Assembly (NCBI RefSeq): GCF_963169125.1
Contig: NC_084793.1
Location: 43,271,578-43,335,577 of the forward strand
From: Humulus lupulus
Taxonomy: Eukaryota; Streptophyta; Magnoliopsida; Rosales; Cannabaceae
Length of the DNA: 64,000 bases
Reading direction: 5' to 3'
The notes below the pieces were generated by a model, which was not told where the DNA came from, did no database searches, and saw only the letters and a program-made list of their open reading frames with translations. Shown piece after piece: positions 36,704 to 48,341 of this stretch; within the stretch, counting starts at the first letter, position 1; every line of letters starts with the position of its first letter. Made by a program: the position numbers and the translations under genes.

Positions 36704-39620
36704 TCAATGAAGAGGAGTCTCCTTGGCCTTCCCAGCGGCACCGGACCCCTCAGGACGAATAGCATGACTATCCTCCTGAGCTCCCTCCGAAACGGTACCC
36801 GGAGCAGCCTTTTCCTTCTCGAGCTGCTCAGCCTTCTCTTTCTCGAGCCGTTCAGCCTCTTCCTTCTCGAGCCGAGCATTCCATCGTTCGAGGAAGGATG
36901 CCTCGAGGGGACCCAAAAAACTGGTGTCCAGTTCTTCGTTATAGGCCCACATCCGGTACATGGCTGAATCGACCGCCGTTTCCTTCTTTTCTTTGAACTC
37001 GGCAGTGAGGCGGGTTTTGATATCCTCCATAAGGTCGAGGGTGACGGCCTTGTCTTCCTCGAGCTTCTTATTGGTCTCCCGAAGCTGGATGTTATCTTTC
37101 TTTTGCTCCTCGAGTTCGTTTTTCAGCTTTCCGAGCTCCTTGGCCATTTCCTCACGCTCCTTAACCACTGCCTCGAGCTTAGTATTCGCCGCCTTCAGGT
37201 CATCATTCGCTCTAAGGTGGAGGTCCCTCTCCTCTTGGGCGAGGGTCCTGCTCGAATGGATCTCGTTGTTCAGCTCGTAATTGAGCTGGGCAGTGAAAGC
37301 AAGAGCCTGAAAAAAGGAAGAAACCATCATTAGCCTTGAGACAGTATGAATGTAAGCAAAGGGAATATAGAAGGATAATTACCGCGGCAGTGTGCTCAAT
37401 ACTCTTCTCGTACAGGACAGTGCGGTCTCGAGTGCCAGTTAGACACTGCCACTGAGGAGCCTCGAAACTGCAGTAGCTCTGGCCGATCCGGGACATTACA
37501 TCCGAGATCAGCGTAGATCCGTGAGGACCGGTAGCATTATCCACCACATACGAATCCATATGGGTGGAGATGGTTAGCTTCTGAGCTCGGGAAGCAGAAG
37601 GTCTTTTGGCGAGCTGAGTAGAAGACATTTGACCCGCCGCAGGAGGTTGGGATTCGGCCACGGCAGCGATACCGGTCTGCGAGGCCGGCGCCACCACAGA
37701 GACGACGGCTTGCGAGGGTGGTATCGTCGTGGGGGCGTTAGTCTGGCCAGTCAACGCAGCAGCAGAGCTCGAAGCCGGCGGGGGAGGAGGAGGCGTTTTC
37801 CTAGATTTCTTGGAGCCTTTCCCAGGCTGGCTGGTTTTCAGTCCCCCTGCCCTGGGGCGTTTGCTCCTCTTGGCACCCGCATTGTCGATGAGGGCGTCGA
37901 GGTCGGAGTCCATATCGCCTGCACAAGTCATCACAGTGAGTCAGTAAAAGAGATACAAGTTACTTCAACACTATATATAGAGTGGTGGAAGAAAAAACCT
38001 AACTGGAACTTTCCCCCGAGCTTGAGCTTGGGGACCATGAAATTCCCCCGTCTTCAGAAGAGGCGGGGGGAGGGCCTTCCCTATAAGTTGGTGATAACCT
38101 CGAAAGTTCCCTATAATCATTGGTCCCATACTGCACAGCTATCCCATTCCACACCTCGTCCGTGGTATACATAGTGTCGTATTTCCCGAGCCCACTATCA
38201 AACCTATGGACACAGTCATCTACCCAACTCCATATGTAGAAGTGGTATCTATCCTGTGGGCACGAGACTAGTCTATTGGGCCTGTGTTTTAATAAAGTGG
38301 GGGACCACATTCGCGAAGTAGGAAGGGTTTTACCTCCACCGGAGTCCGAACTCGAGGCTTCATCATTGGCCTCGTTCCCCGACCGCGGACTTCTCGAGCG
38401 AATTGGGAGAGATACTTTCCTTTCCCTCCTCGGAGGAAGGATGCCTGTGGGCAGAGGCACTTCCTCCCAGCATTCATATTTTTTACTGGACCAGTCAGAG
38501 GTTGACTGGCCCTGTCCCAACAACCCACAAGCTCGTAGCTTGTCCTCATGTAGCAGAAATGAGAGAGACCTCCTGCCATAAGGGAGTCGGAGCAGGCTCT
38601 CTCTGTGCTCCTTCATTGTCTCGTCAGGGGTGGGACGCTGAAAGTTAGCTGAAAGGCGAGATACACTTCAACTAAACATGGATTCAAGGGCTAAAGATTC
38701 GAGCTCAAAAATAGAAAGTAACGAGAATACTTACGAATTCGCCTAAACGAACGATGTCGAGACGGGAACAGACCGCCTGTCCAGAAAAAAGCCTTCTTGA
38801 AGTCAGGGGGATGGTTCGGAAGGTCTTCAAAGATTTTTGTCTCTTTGGGGTAGCTCGAAAGATAGTAGAAACCATCTCCTCCCCGAGCTCGGGAGGGATT
38901 ACTCTTCAAACAAAAGAGATATAAAATCTCTTGGGGTGAAGGTCCTATCCACCCCAGCTCGTGGAATAAGGACCTCAGGGCAGACAGCACCCTGTATGAG
39001 TTGGTGTTGAGTTGGAATGGAGCCAACCCAACGAAATAGGTGAAGTCTCTGAAAAAGGACTTCAGGGTCAGAAAAGCTCCTGCCCTTAGGTGTTCCTGGC
39101 TCCAGGCCGCGTATTTCACACTGGAATCGCGGCCCCCAGGAGCGAAACAGCTCCGTTCATGCCTTGTCGGAGCTCGACACTTCAGTGTGTCCAACGAGCT
39201 AAGGCCATGAATGGCCAGGATGTCAGTTATCTGGTCGGAGGTGGTAACCGAGCTCTGGTAGAATTCGGCTTCAAACATCTCCCTCCTAGGCTGCGAAGAT
39301 GAAGGCTCCGCCATTAAGGAAAACTGAAGTTCCCCCGGGTGGTATGCTACCGTGACTTTTAACGCGGGGTCGAGGGGAACTGGCCTAGGTCCGGGGTTAG
39401 GCTCCGGATAGATGGCTTCCCGAAGGACCCTTCTCTTCTTTTCGATGACCTCGTCAATCTGGCGGCGATAGTGGGCTCGAATGTCTTCTTGCTCGCGTGC
39501 TATCTCGTACTCTTTAATCCGACGCTGGTTCCGGGCAAAGATCGATTCCGGGCTCGGAGATTTGGGCTCGTAAGGAATTGCTCGTAATGACCCCCACCGT
39601 CTTTTCGAATTCTGTGACAT
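36704..39620 (-). CDS. Antisense gene of element A: putative gypsy-type transposon (Transposase_28-like) protein with C-terminal coiled coil, four coding exons
   Basis: Coding exons on the minus strand: 38,735-39,620, 38,004-38,648, 37,383-37,918 and 36,704-37,306. Their lengths (886, 645, 536, 603) join in phase to 889 residues with no stop. The introns are short (76-86 bp) and GT-AG: donors GTAAGT, GTTAGG, GTAATT; acceptors TTTCAG, GTGCAG, TTTCAG. The second donor could also be GTTCCA six bases earlier, still in phase. The ATG follows directly on an acceptor (CGCTAG), so a 5' UTR intron (39,621-40,108, donor GTAAGT) is likely. Exon 1 resembles the plant Pfam family Transposase_28 (LNTNSYRVLSALRSLFHELG region, residues about 190-220). 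The last exon is a long Lys/Glu/Leu coiled coil with LEKEEAERLEKEKAEQLEKE near its end. Function unknown. Antisense genes here are known in Tat elements such as Grande. Intact coding contrasts with the broken gag-pol. Confidence 0.75.
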
Positions 39621-40321
39621 CTAGCGAGAAAGAAAAAATGGTGAGGGCCATGCATGCAAGAATCACGAGCTCGATGGATGAGCTCGGAGATCTAATGACA
39701 AGAAACTAAATATTAAGACCCTCACTAAAGAGTCAGAGCGCGTATTCCACAGGGAAGAAAAAGAACGTGGATGATTTTTTGAAAATCCCGAAATTCAAGG
39801 GAAAGAAAGGTGGCAGTTAGCCAAGAAAGGGCATTTTCAGGTTTCGTGTAATTGTCAAGAACAAGGGTTTTTACTCGAAAACTTGGTGTACAAGAAACAT
39901 AGCCTAAGAACTTCAAAACCCAGAAAATGGGAACCACATTCAAACGTCGAAACTGGGTATAAACCAGAGATGAACATCCAGAAAACATAAAGCCTATTGA
40001 TCCAAAACCTCCTATCGTATCATTCTATTATACGCAGCAAGAGCGACATAACAAAAAAAAAAAGAAAAAAAAAAAGAGAAGAGCTAAGAACAAAAATGGC
40101 GTACTTACACAGTGATGGTGATTGCAGCGAAATCGTCGAGTGGAGAAGAGGTTGCAGGAAAGAACTCACTGACTCGAACAGACCAGGGTTCCTTTGTTTT
40201 TTTAGGTCGAGAAAACATGCGCGGGACGGAAGCTTCTTAAGAAAGTTTCTGGCTTTCTTGTTTTTTCTTTTCTTTCTGGTTTACAATGAACAAACGTAAA
40301 GAAGAAGACGAAGAGGAGATC

Positions 40322-40332
40322 TTATATATATA
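40322..40332 (-). promoter_or_regulatory. TATA box for the antisense gene of A
   Basis: On the minus strand CCTATATATATAAGATC, about 215 bp before the proposed 5' UTR donor at 40,108. It lies inside A but outside its LTR, so the antisense gene appears to have its own promoter. Confidence 0.5.
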
Positions 40333-40579
40333 GGTGGGAAAACTAAATCAATCAGGAGCGTTGGTTAAAATCCTCAACATATCGAATGGAGGGGAATCGG
40401 TGATAAGATGGCGCCGAAAAGCTGTCAGATGAACGATCGTGGGCGTGTTCCCAAGGTACTCAAGTACCTAAAGTGAGCAATACCCATCTGGCACGTGTCC
40501 GTTTTTAAGAGTGTGACGGTATGGTTCCCAGAAAGAGTAGTTCAAAAGTTTCCTTCTCTTAGGACTCGAACAAATACTT

Positions 40580-40593
40580 TTGAGGGGGCAAAA
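40580..40593 (+). promoter_or_regulatory. Polypurine tract of A
   Basis: TTGAGGGGGCAAAA lies directly before the 3' LTR, where plus-strand DNA synthesis is primed in reverse transcription. It shares AGGGGGCA with the run at 36,141. Confidence 0.8.
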
Positions 40594-41061
40594 TGTTATA
40601 CCCAGATTTCGAGCCATAGTAAATATGACCTCGAAAGCTGAGTTCGTATTAAATGGTCTCGTGAGGGTTAGGGTATGCTCTACGATTGTAAATCGAGCCT
40701 ACAAAGTATGATACATGACCTCGAATGTAGTGACCTCGAAATGATCTCGATCTCGAAAGAGAGCTCTGAGAGCCCCTCATCTTCGGGTACAACTTCGGAG
40801 CAGGGATATTGAGCTCGATGTACTATCTCGAAAGCAATGTTAGCTCGGGAGATGTCAGTGGCTCGCACAATGACGTGAAACCTGAGATGCTGAAGCCTTG
40901 GAGATACGCTATGACCACCTTGAATATCTACAAGTATTGTAAACATGAGATGTAATCCTCATTTATTGATGTAAATCCCCAAGAATCGTGGGATATTATT
41001 TAGTCAGTTATGCGTTTCCTGATCTTTGGGGGACGTTTCCTTTTATATCTGATTATTGGCA
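40594..41061 (+). repeat. 3' LTR of A, first part, cut at the inversion breakpoint
   Basis: Matches 28,951-29,418 with four differences, then diverges abruptly after GATTATTGGCA. The missing second part is at 56,074-56,363 on the minus strand. About 35 bp of the LTR is lost between the two. Confidence 0.93.
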
Positions 41062-42552
41062 CTTAATCCATATGTGAGCAACATATGCTAAGCATTCTAT
41101 ACTTAATCCATGTCCATATTACACAACCAACATGCCTCACGAGTATCCATGCATGTCACACTTGGGGTGCAGTTTTCTTACCTCTGATTCGAGCTAGAAT
41201 GAACAAAAGAACGACCCTGAGAACGATCAACCTTTTGGTCCTTTAGCGGTTACCTAGTCATAACCAATTATGGGATTCCATCAATAAAATGAACAATAAA
41301 AGGTTCCCAAACCAAAACCTAACCTCCGAGACATCAAACACTACTCACCGGGTAGTAGGTTCAACCCCGAGGCCTTAGGCTTGAATCCCCATGCTAAAAA
41401 CACTATTTTGGCCAAAATGCCCTGTTGGGCCACGGCCCGCCCTAGCCGCGTCGCGCCGTGCCGCGCCTCCAAACAGAGGCGGCCACCCCCCCTGACAGGC
41501 ACCATGGGCCGCGGCTCACCTATGCCAGGCCGCGGCTCATTATGCCTAACAGCCCAGAAATCAGCACGCACCAGCAACCTCCTCCTGCATTTTTCCTCTC
41601 AACTCAGCCCTTTAAATCAACTCAAAACCTCCTCCAAACACCCATTTAAACCTCCAAACATCACCCATAACTCTCCCTCATCATAACCCAAGTAAAACAC
41701 CACAAAAACTCTCCTTGATTCCAACTTTCCTCACCAAAATCTAGAGCTGAAAACTTAAAACGAAAATAGAGTTTAACCAGAAAATTGATGGATAAAACTC
41801 ACCTCAAATTCGAAACCAAACCCTCTTCAATGGCTGAACTTAGTCTACAACCTTAGCCCCTTGATCTCCTAGCTTAAATCCACCCTTTGAGCTCAAAACT
41901 CCAAAGAAGAAAAGTGAGGGACAAGAACGTACGGGAAGGAGAAAGAAATGTCTCTGTTTTTGCTCTGTTCTATTCTGTTTCTACAGCCATCTAAACCTCA
42001 CATATATCCTAGCCATATGACCTAAATACCCCTAGGTCATTTAAGGCTTCTAAAACCATTTCAAGGGTAATTTTGGCAATTTCCACTTACACCGTTAATC
42101 ATAATTAATGCTTCTCAATTCCCGCTAATCTCAATATTCTCAAACTCCAATAATTCACATCCTGTTACCCTTTAATGCCCGGTAACACTCTAATCATTAA
42201 AACACTCCGAGACTCACCCCGAGCCCCGAGCTTAAGCCTGTTATGACCAAACCGATAATTAACATTCCTTGATCGTCTCATGCCAAATGGCTCGAACAAA
42301 CCCACATCATATTGTGGTCTCAAGATATATCACCAACATGTGAACAAATAATCAATTTACCCTCAACGGGCCAAATTACCATCACACCCCTGTAATTAGA
42401 AATATGGACTCACATGCATGCATTTCACATCATATCATAATATAATCAACATATACATGCATTTTATCAATTAATAACATAATTAAGCAAGTAAGGCCCT
42501 CCCGGCCTACTATTCACGCCGTTAAAGACATCGGAGAATTCGGGGCATTACA
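41062..42552 (-). mobile_element. Solo LTR C1, first part (inverted)
   Basis: On the minus strand starts TGTAATGCCCCGAATTC at 42,552 and runs to the breakpoint. The second part is 56,364-57,255 on the plus strand; together about 2.38 kb against 2.54 kb for the related C2. TSD CCAAG: as CTTGG at 42,553-42,557 and as CCAAG at 57,256-57,260. Contains a GC-rich patch with GCCGCGGC words (41,430-41,545). ORFs there are chance. Confidence 0.88.
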
Positions 42553-42557
42553 CTTGG

Positions 42558-43588
42558 ACCGCAATGAAAGCTCTATTCCCAACTCTAAGATTTAAGCTGC
42601 CTTTGTCCACTTCCTCCCACGATTCAAGAAGCTGTAAAGAGTTACAAACATGGTTAGTAGATCCAGAATCAACAATTCAAACGGATTTATCATTCTCTAA
42701 AACACATGTTTCTAAGATATATGAACTATAATCATTATCTTTGTTTTTAGCAGCTAGAAACTTGGGGCAATCCTATTTTCAATGCCCTTTCTCTTTGCAG
42801 TAAAAACACTTACCTTTACCTTTCTTGTTTTTCTTGTTCTTACCCTTAGGCGTCTGTGCATTTGGTTGTGCACTCATCTTTGTAGCCTTTGTAGGCTTGG
42901 GGTTGTTGTTATGTCCATCTTTCCTCTTGTGTCCAGCTTTCAAAGATGAAGCTTTGTTAGCTTCAGCCTTAGTTGGAATAGTAGTAGAAGTAGTTGTTGT
43001 CTTCTTTTTTCCTCCCTTACTCCGTCCACCCATGATAGACTTAAAAGTCTGAAGCTTGTTCATGAGCTGCATTAGACCATAGTTGAGTTTATTCAACACA
43101 TAGTTGGTGGTGAATGGTGGGAAAGCTGGAGAGAGAATGTTGAGGATTAAGCCAACTTGAGTTTCCTTATCTATTGTTGCTCCATGCAGTTCAGCTTCCT
43201 GAAAGTAGTTTGTCATTTTGATTAGATGATCGCGAACATGTTGAGAAGGTGCCATCTGAGCATTGACATATTTCTTAGTGGGCTCAAAACGAGTCTGCAC
43301 TAACTTGGCACCAAATATGTCATGGAGTTGATCCATGATATCGTATGGCGTCTCGACATTCTCCATTTTTGTCTTGAGAGTGTCGACCATACTAGTCAAC
43401 ATGTAGTATCGTGCCTTAATATTATCCGCCTGCCAACGCTCATACTTATCCCTCACAGACTTGGTAGCTCCTTTAGCTGGAACTTCTGAGGATTCCTCAG
43501 TCATGAAGAACTTGGAGTTGTCACCAATCAACAAAATGTTGATGTTTTGCTTCCATTTAAGAAAGTTTTCTCTAGTGAGTTTATCCAT
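42558..43588 (-). pseudogene. D: copia gag and start of protease (inverted)
   Basis: Minus-strand frame from the ATG ending at 43,588 (MDKLTRENFLKWKQN), with a gag domain including YERWQADNIKARYYMLTSM and a Lys-rich tail, to the zinc knuckle start CFYCKEKGH, where TGA and then TAG interrupt. Beyond lies the protease motif DSGSTNHV near 42,680-42,660. The frame ends at solo LTR C1. Undoing the inversion and removing C1 joins it to the pol fragments that begin at 57,256. Confidence 0.83.
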
Positions 43589-43604
43589 CAAAAGTTGAGA
43601 AAGG

Positions 43605-44634
43605 TGATGGACCCAAAACGGGTATGTTTTAAAAATTTATACTCGCAAGCGCACGAATCGTTCATATAGAATATAGTGTTCGTGTAAGCACGAGATTGAA
43701 CCCAAAGGAGTTGTCTAAAATCGAAAAGAAAACTATTTTAAACCAAAATTAATAAATTCTAACCTAGTTCCAAAGATTGAAGAGATTTTTGAATAATTAA
43801 AATAAAATAAAAGACAATAATATAGAAATTAAAGACAATATATATTACTAAATTAATAATTGTAAATAAGATGGTAAAATAAAGATTATTAAGATAATAG
43901 AATCCAAAAAATACAAGTTCAATAATATTTAAAAGTACATTGACTCCCAAGTTTTAGTGATGGTTAAAATAAATCAAACTATCATTTTCTAAATAAATTT
44001 GTAATTTTAAGCACTAATCACTTCTAAAAAGATAGGATTTTTCTTCACTTTTCAAAATTATAATTTCAAAGCAATTAGTGTAAATCAATCTAATGAAATA
44101 ACAAATAAATCAATGAACATTATTTATAAGGCAAAACATAATATTTTTGTTCTAAGCATGGATGTGTACAATTTAATGACACATCTTACACAAAGAATAT
44201 TATGTTTTTGCACTAATGAAGAACAAAGTGTAAATATGTGCTAACAATCCAAAATACATGATATTTAAGATGAAAGAAGATATTTGAAGAAGAAAATTCC
44301 ATAAACTTTGTTGCACAAAATGGGAAATCAACATACAAAATAAACACTATCTAGTTACATATTGTTTCATCATCACCTTAATAATCTTAAAAAGATTTTA
44401 AACTCATAACTAGAATAGAAAATACAAACAAAAAAATTACAAACATAGATAGGAAAATTTGGAGGAGAAACCCCCAAATTGTTCCTCTAAAAATACATAG
44501 AAAAATAACCAAAAAGAAGAAGAAGATGAAGAGAATAGAGAGGTTTTGAAATGTGTAGAATTTGTGGTATGGTAACCTCCCTAAAAATATGCACACCAAA
44601 TCCCTTATTTATAGCCAAAAATGAGGTATTAAAT
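43605..44634 (-). mobile_element. E, right part (inverted)
   Basis: Minus strand 44,634 to 43,605, ending TTGGGTCCATCA next to CCTTT (seen as AAAGG at 43,600-43,604). Its B-facing edge carries the ATTTA target duplication (TAAAT at 44,630-44,634). Contains the block ACTCGCAAGCGCACGAATCG (43,640-43,659), known to me as a recurring sequence in dicot LTRs. Confidence 0.8.
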
Positions 44635-47536
44635 TGTAAAGAACGCCCTAGACTAATAATTACAAAACATTCGCATAACATAGTTTATAAAAGAATACCA
44701 CTTATTATCAAAGTCTCAGTGGGGACTTGCTTAAAACCATGCAAGTTGGCGCCATAAGTTTTAAAAGAAAACATAGATTTTTATGCAAAGTTCAAAGAAA
44801 CAAAAATTAAATGACTGAGTCCCACTGATAATTTAGGAAAGTCTCTTAAAAACAAAACATAATTTAAATGGCGTTCTACGATGATCATTTTTCCGTCCAT
44901 AGGATTACCCCTCGCCATATACCCCACGATGATAGAACTCCCCACGTCACCACGCGTGCCATAAGAGATCCTATTTACTACCTGGAACGAAAGTAAGGGG
45001 GGTGAGCTAAAAGCCCAGTAAGGAAGTACAAACAACAAGCAAGTAAGAATACAACAATACAAACACTAACGTTCATCTAAAAAATCATGGCATATCATAA
45101 CATATCATCATTGCATATCATAACGTAATCGTAACATATCATCATATCACAATCATACAGCATACATGATGAGCATGGCTCGCTAGTTGTCCATGTCACC
45201 CTATGAGGTAAACAAGAGTCTCTGGTCCTTGAATAACCTCGGCGCGTCCGCCCTAGGAGTTACATCTTTAGCTATAGTAACTCGTTCGATGTATCTAACA
45301 TCGTAATTTGTTTGATGTATCTAACATCGTAACTTGCTTGATGTATCTAACATCCATACACATATCATATTCAACATATCATCACATTATGGCATTTATA
45401 TTTCATAACAATTCATTCATACAACAGTCTTACCATTCATAGCATAAAATCATAGAATCAATCTAACTTCCTTACCTCAGGTCCAAGCTAAGAAATTTTC
45501 ACAATCTTTCAACGAGCCTATATCATAATCAAAACAACATTTCTTAGGTTCATAAAATTACTATTTTGCCCTTCCATACAACTCATGTGCGCATGGGCCA
45601 TGCACACATAATAACAGTTATACATAACATGCAATTATTCTTAACTACACATAAAGCCATAAAAGAATAATGCTCATTTTACCTATTTTACACGCATGAT
45701 CTTTTTATAAAAACCACATAGTTGAATAATAAACATAATTTTGGACGTAAAAGTCGATTTGCATGTAACATGCATACGTGGGAACATTACGTAATTGCGA
45801 CGTTTTAAAAACGATAATTCTACATTCCTTACTTTTATTGTTTTAAAAATCAATAGACATATAACATGCTTTATTTTTCTTAAAATTTCTAAGTTGATTA
45901 AATTCCTTAAAACATTATTTTATTTTATAAAATAATTTGATTTAGCTTAAAAATAAAATACGTGACAATTTCATTTATTAATCAAATTACAAAGAATTAA
46001 CAAAAAACTTTGAATTAATAAAAATACCTATGTTTAATATGTTTCTTTAGAAAAACAAATTTTAACATTGGTTAATTGCGTTACATAAATGATGTGAGAA
46101 AAATATATTTTTAAGTGTGGGAAAAATATATTTTTATTTAAATTATTTAAGACTTAGTTTTATGTAACATAAATCCATATGTGACAATTAAATAATCATT
46201 TTTAAACTTTTTAAACCAAACTTTCAGCCACTATTTAAATTTCTTTAAAAATCACAATAAATAGAATCTAAATATTTTTCTCAATCAAAATAAAGGAAAG
46301 TTATAACTTATCAAAATATGCATTCATACCATTTTAAAATACAATTTTTCAATATTACCATAACTTAGGATAATAATTTGTTCCAAAATCTCATCAAATT
46401 TATTTTAGTGGAACACACTTCACATTTTCTTACGAAAATTCCAGCAACCATTTTTACCTTTAAAAATCACCATATTCAATTTAAAACCGCATATTTTTCT
46501 AAAAATACAATAAAAATTCTGTAGGTATTTATTTGAGTAAAATATCATTTTAATGGGACTTAAAATACCCTTTTTAATTTCATAAAATTAACATAACATC
46601 AAGGACATTACTTATGCATGCAAATAATTTTTTTTATCAAACTTTTACCCAATTATTTACAAAAATCAGCAAGCTTAATTTCTCATGAAATTCATCTTTT
46701 ATCCCAAAAATTTCTCATAAAATCATACATGTCCAAAATCTCATCATACTCTTATTATATACATATTTCTAAGAGTATTACCAACATATTCACATGAAAT
46801 CTTATAAAACCCATTTTTTTCTATTCCATTAAATCTACACATGAAATCCAACAACAATAACAATGGCAATAACATACATAAATTCATAAACATCACATTT
46901 CATATACATGCCTTTATAATAACCCTAACATATTTCTATCATTCCTCCTTTTATGCATATCAAGATTCATTAGTACAAAAAATCACATACATCTTATCAT
47001 ATTTCTAAAATCATCATTGCCATTTTACATAAATCAAAGATTTAAAAAAAAATAACCATAGCAATATAAACATAAAATATAACCTCATATAAACCCTGTC
47101 AAATCCTTTTTCTCAATCATACCAATGAGCCCTTTTTAAACAAAACATATTCTCTTAAAAATACAAATCATAATCATCAATCCTACAATAATCAAATCAT
47201 CAGCATCACCATCAACAACCTCAAAGATAAACCCATCAAAACCAATATATAGGCTAGGAAAGACCGTTACCTCTCTTGATTGTAAAATCAAGAATACAAT
47301 ATGATCAACACCCAAACTTCACACCCCTTGTTCAAGCCTAGGGTTTTTTTGTTGAAATCCATCATGAGGAGGAGAAAGAAATCCAATCACACACAACAAA
47401 TAAACAAGTCAAAATCATATAATCAAGAAAAAGAGATTGGACAAACAAAAATACAAGAAAACATACTCTAAACTTGGTCTTCTCCTTCTTCTTCTTTCTT
47501 TCTTTCTTTCTTCTTCTCCTTCTCTCTCTACACGTC

Positions 47537-47578
<42 letters not shown>

Positions 47579-48341
47579 GGTCACGGCAGCCACAAGAAAT
47601 GCTCTCCTCTTCCTTTCCTTTCCCCTTTATTCAACTCTCTCAATAAAGCCTCACCAACACAAAATGGTAAGTTTCCTATTTCTATTTTATTTCCTCTTAA
47701 TTTTCTTATTATTTTCTTTTATGATAATAGATATAAGGAATAAAGGGTGATCACATCCTATCCTAAAATAGATAGTTTCTTCCAATATTTGATTTTATTG
47801 CCTTAGAAAAATAAGTGGAAAAATCAATCCCTTTCCCACTACACACTACACGTCCAAGCACCTTCCTTTCCCTTTTCTTTTTATTTTTTTTTCTTTTCTT
47901 TTTTTTTATTAACTAAAATAAATCCAATAAAGGAAAGAGTGTGTAGAAAATCTACACATGTGCACCCTATTACCATATACTAGCACACACTAAAACACTA
48001 GGGTGCATCACTATCTACCATGCACCTTAGTGCATTCAACCATAACTCACATAATTACATCAATTGTCACACTTATTCAAAATGTAACACTAATAGTAAA
48101 ATAGACATGTTACACAATTATTCACTCATTAAATTAATTAACCAAACAAACAATTAACAAATTTAAAAAGATTATACCAAACAATTCTAACAATTAAATA
48201 AAATAACAAACAATCAAATAAAACAAACAACAACTAAATAAAATAAACAACATTTAAATAAAACAGTTCATCACACGTAACATTTAAATAAAATAAATCA
48301 CAAAATTTAAATAATCTAAAAAAAAAATTTGGTGCACTACA
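44635..48341 (-). repeat. 3' LTR of B
   Basis: 3707 bp, plus-strand TGTAAAGAACGCCC to GTGCACTACA. It includes a CT microsatellite (47,540-47,577), three 26-bp repeat units (45,288) and the LTR module in reverse (45,002-45,028). A polypurine tract, AAGGAGGGTATAT on the minus strand, lies at 48,342-48,354. Long ORFs here arise from the microsatellite. Confidence 0.93.
45288..45365. repeat. 26-bp repeat, three units, in the 3' LTR of B
   Basis: GATGTATCTAACATC recurs at 45,288, 45,314 and 45,340. It is an inverted repeat (GATGT...ACATC). The 5' LTR has four units. Confidence 0.9.

Larger units (their letters stand above)
28951..41061 (+). mobile_element. A: Ty3/gypsy element of the Tat lineage, nearly complete
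   Basis: Order on the plus strand: 5' LTR, gag-pol frame, spacer with repeats, antisense gene, polypurine tract, first 468 bp of the 3' LTR. The rest of the 3' LTR lies inverted at 56,074-56,363. TSD is TTAAG (28,946-28,950; reverse complement at 56,069-56,073). A second RNase H domain after the first, and an extra antisense gene after pol, are known traits of Tat elements (Grande, Retand, RIRE2). The LTR halves differ at about five positions in about 757 bp, so the insertion is young. Confidence 0.92.

Noticed and set aside
28951..41061. Endogenous pararetrovirus or retrovirus-like element with envelope
   Set aside because: Gag-pol order, LTRs, primer and polypurine tracts are those of Ty3/gypsy Tat elements; the extra gene is antisense, spliced and has no signal peptide or membrane segment that I can see.
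47437..47743. ORFs with Ser-Leu repeats
   Set aside because: Translation of the CT microsatellite in the LTR of B; mirror copy at 27,881-28,183.
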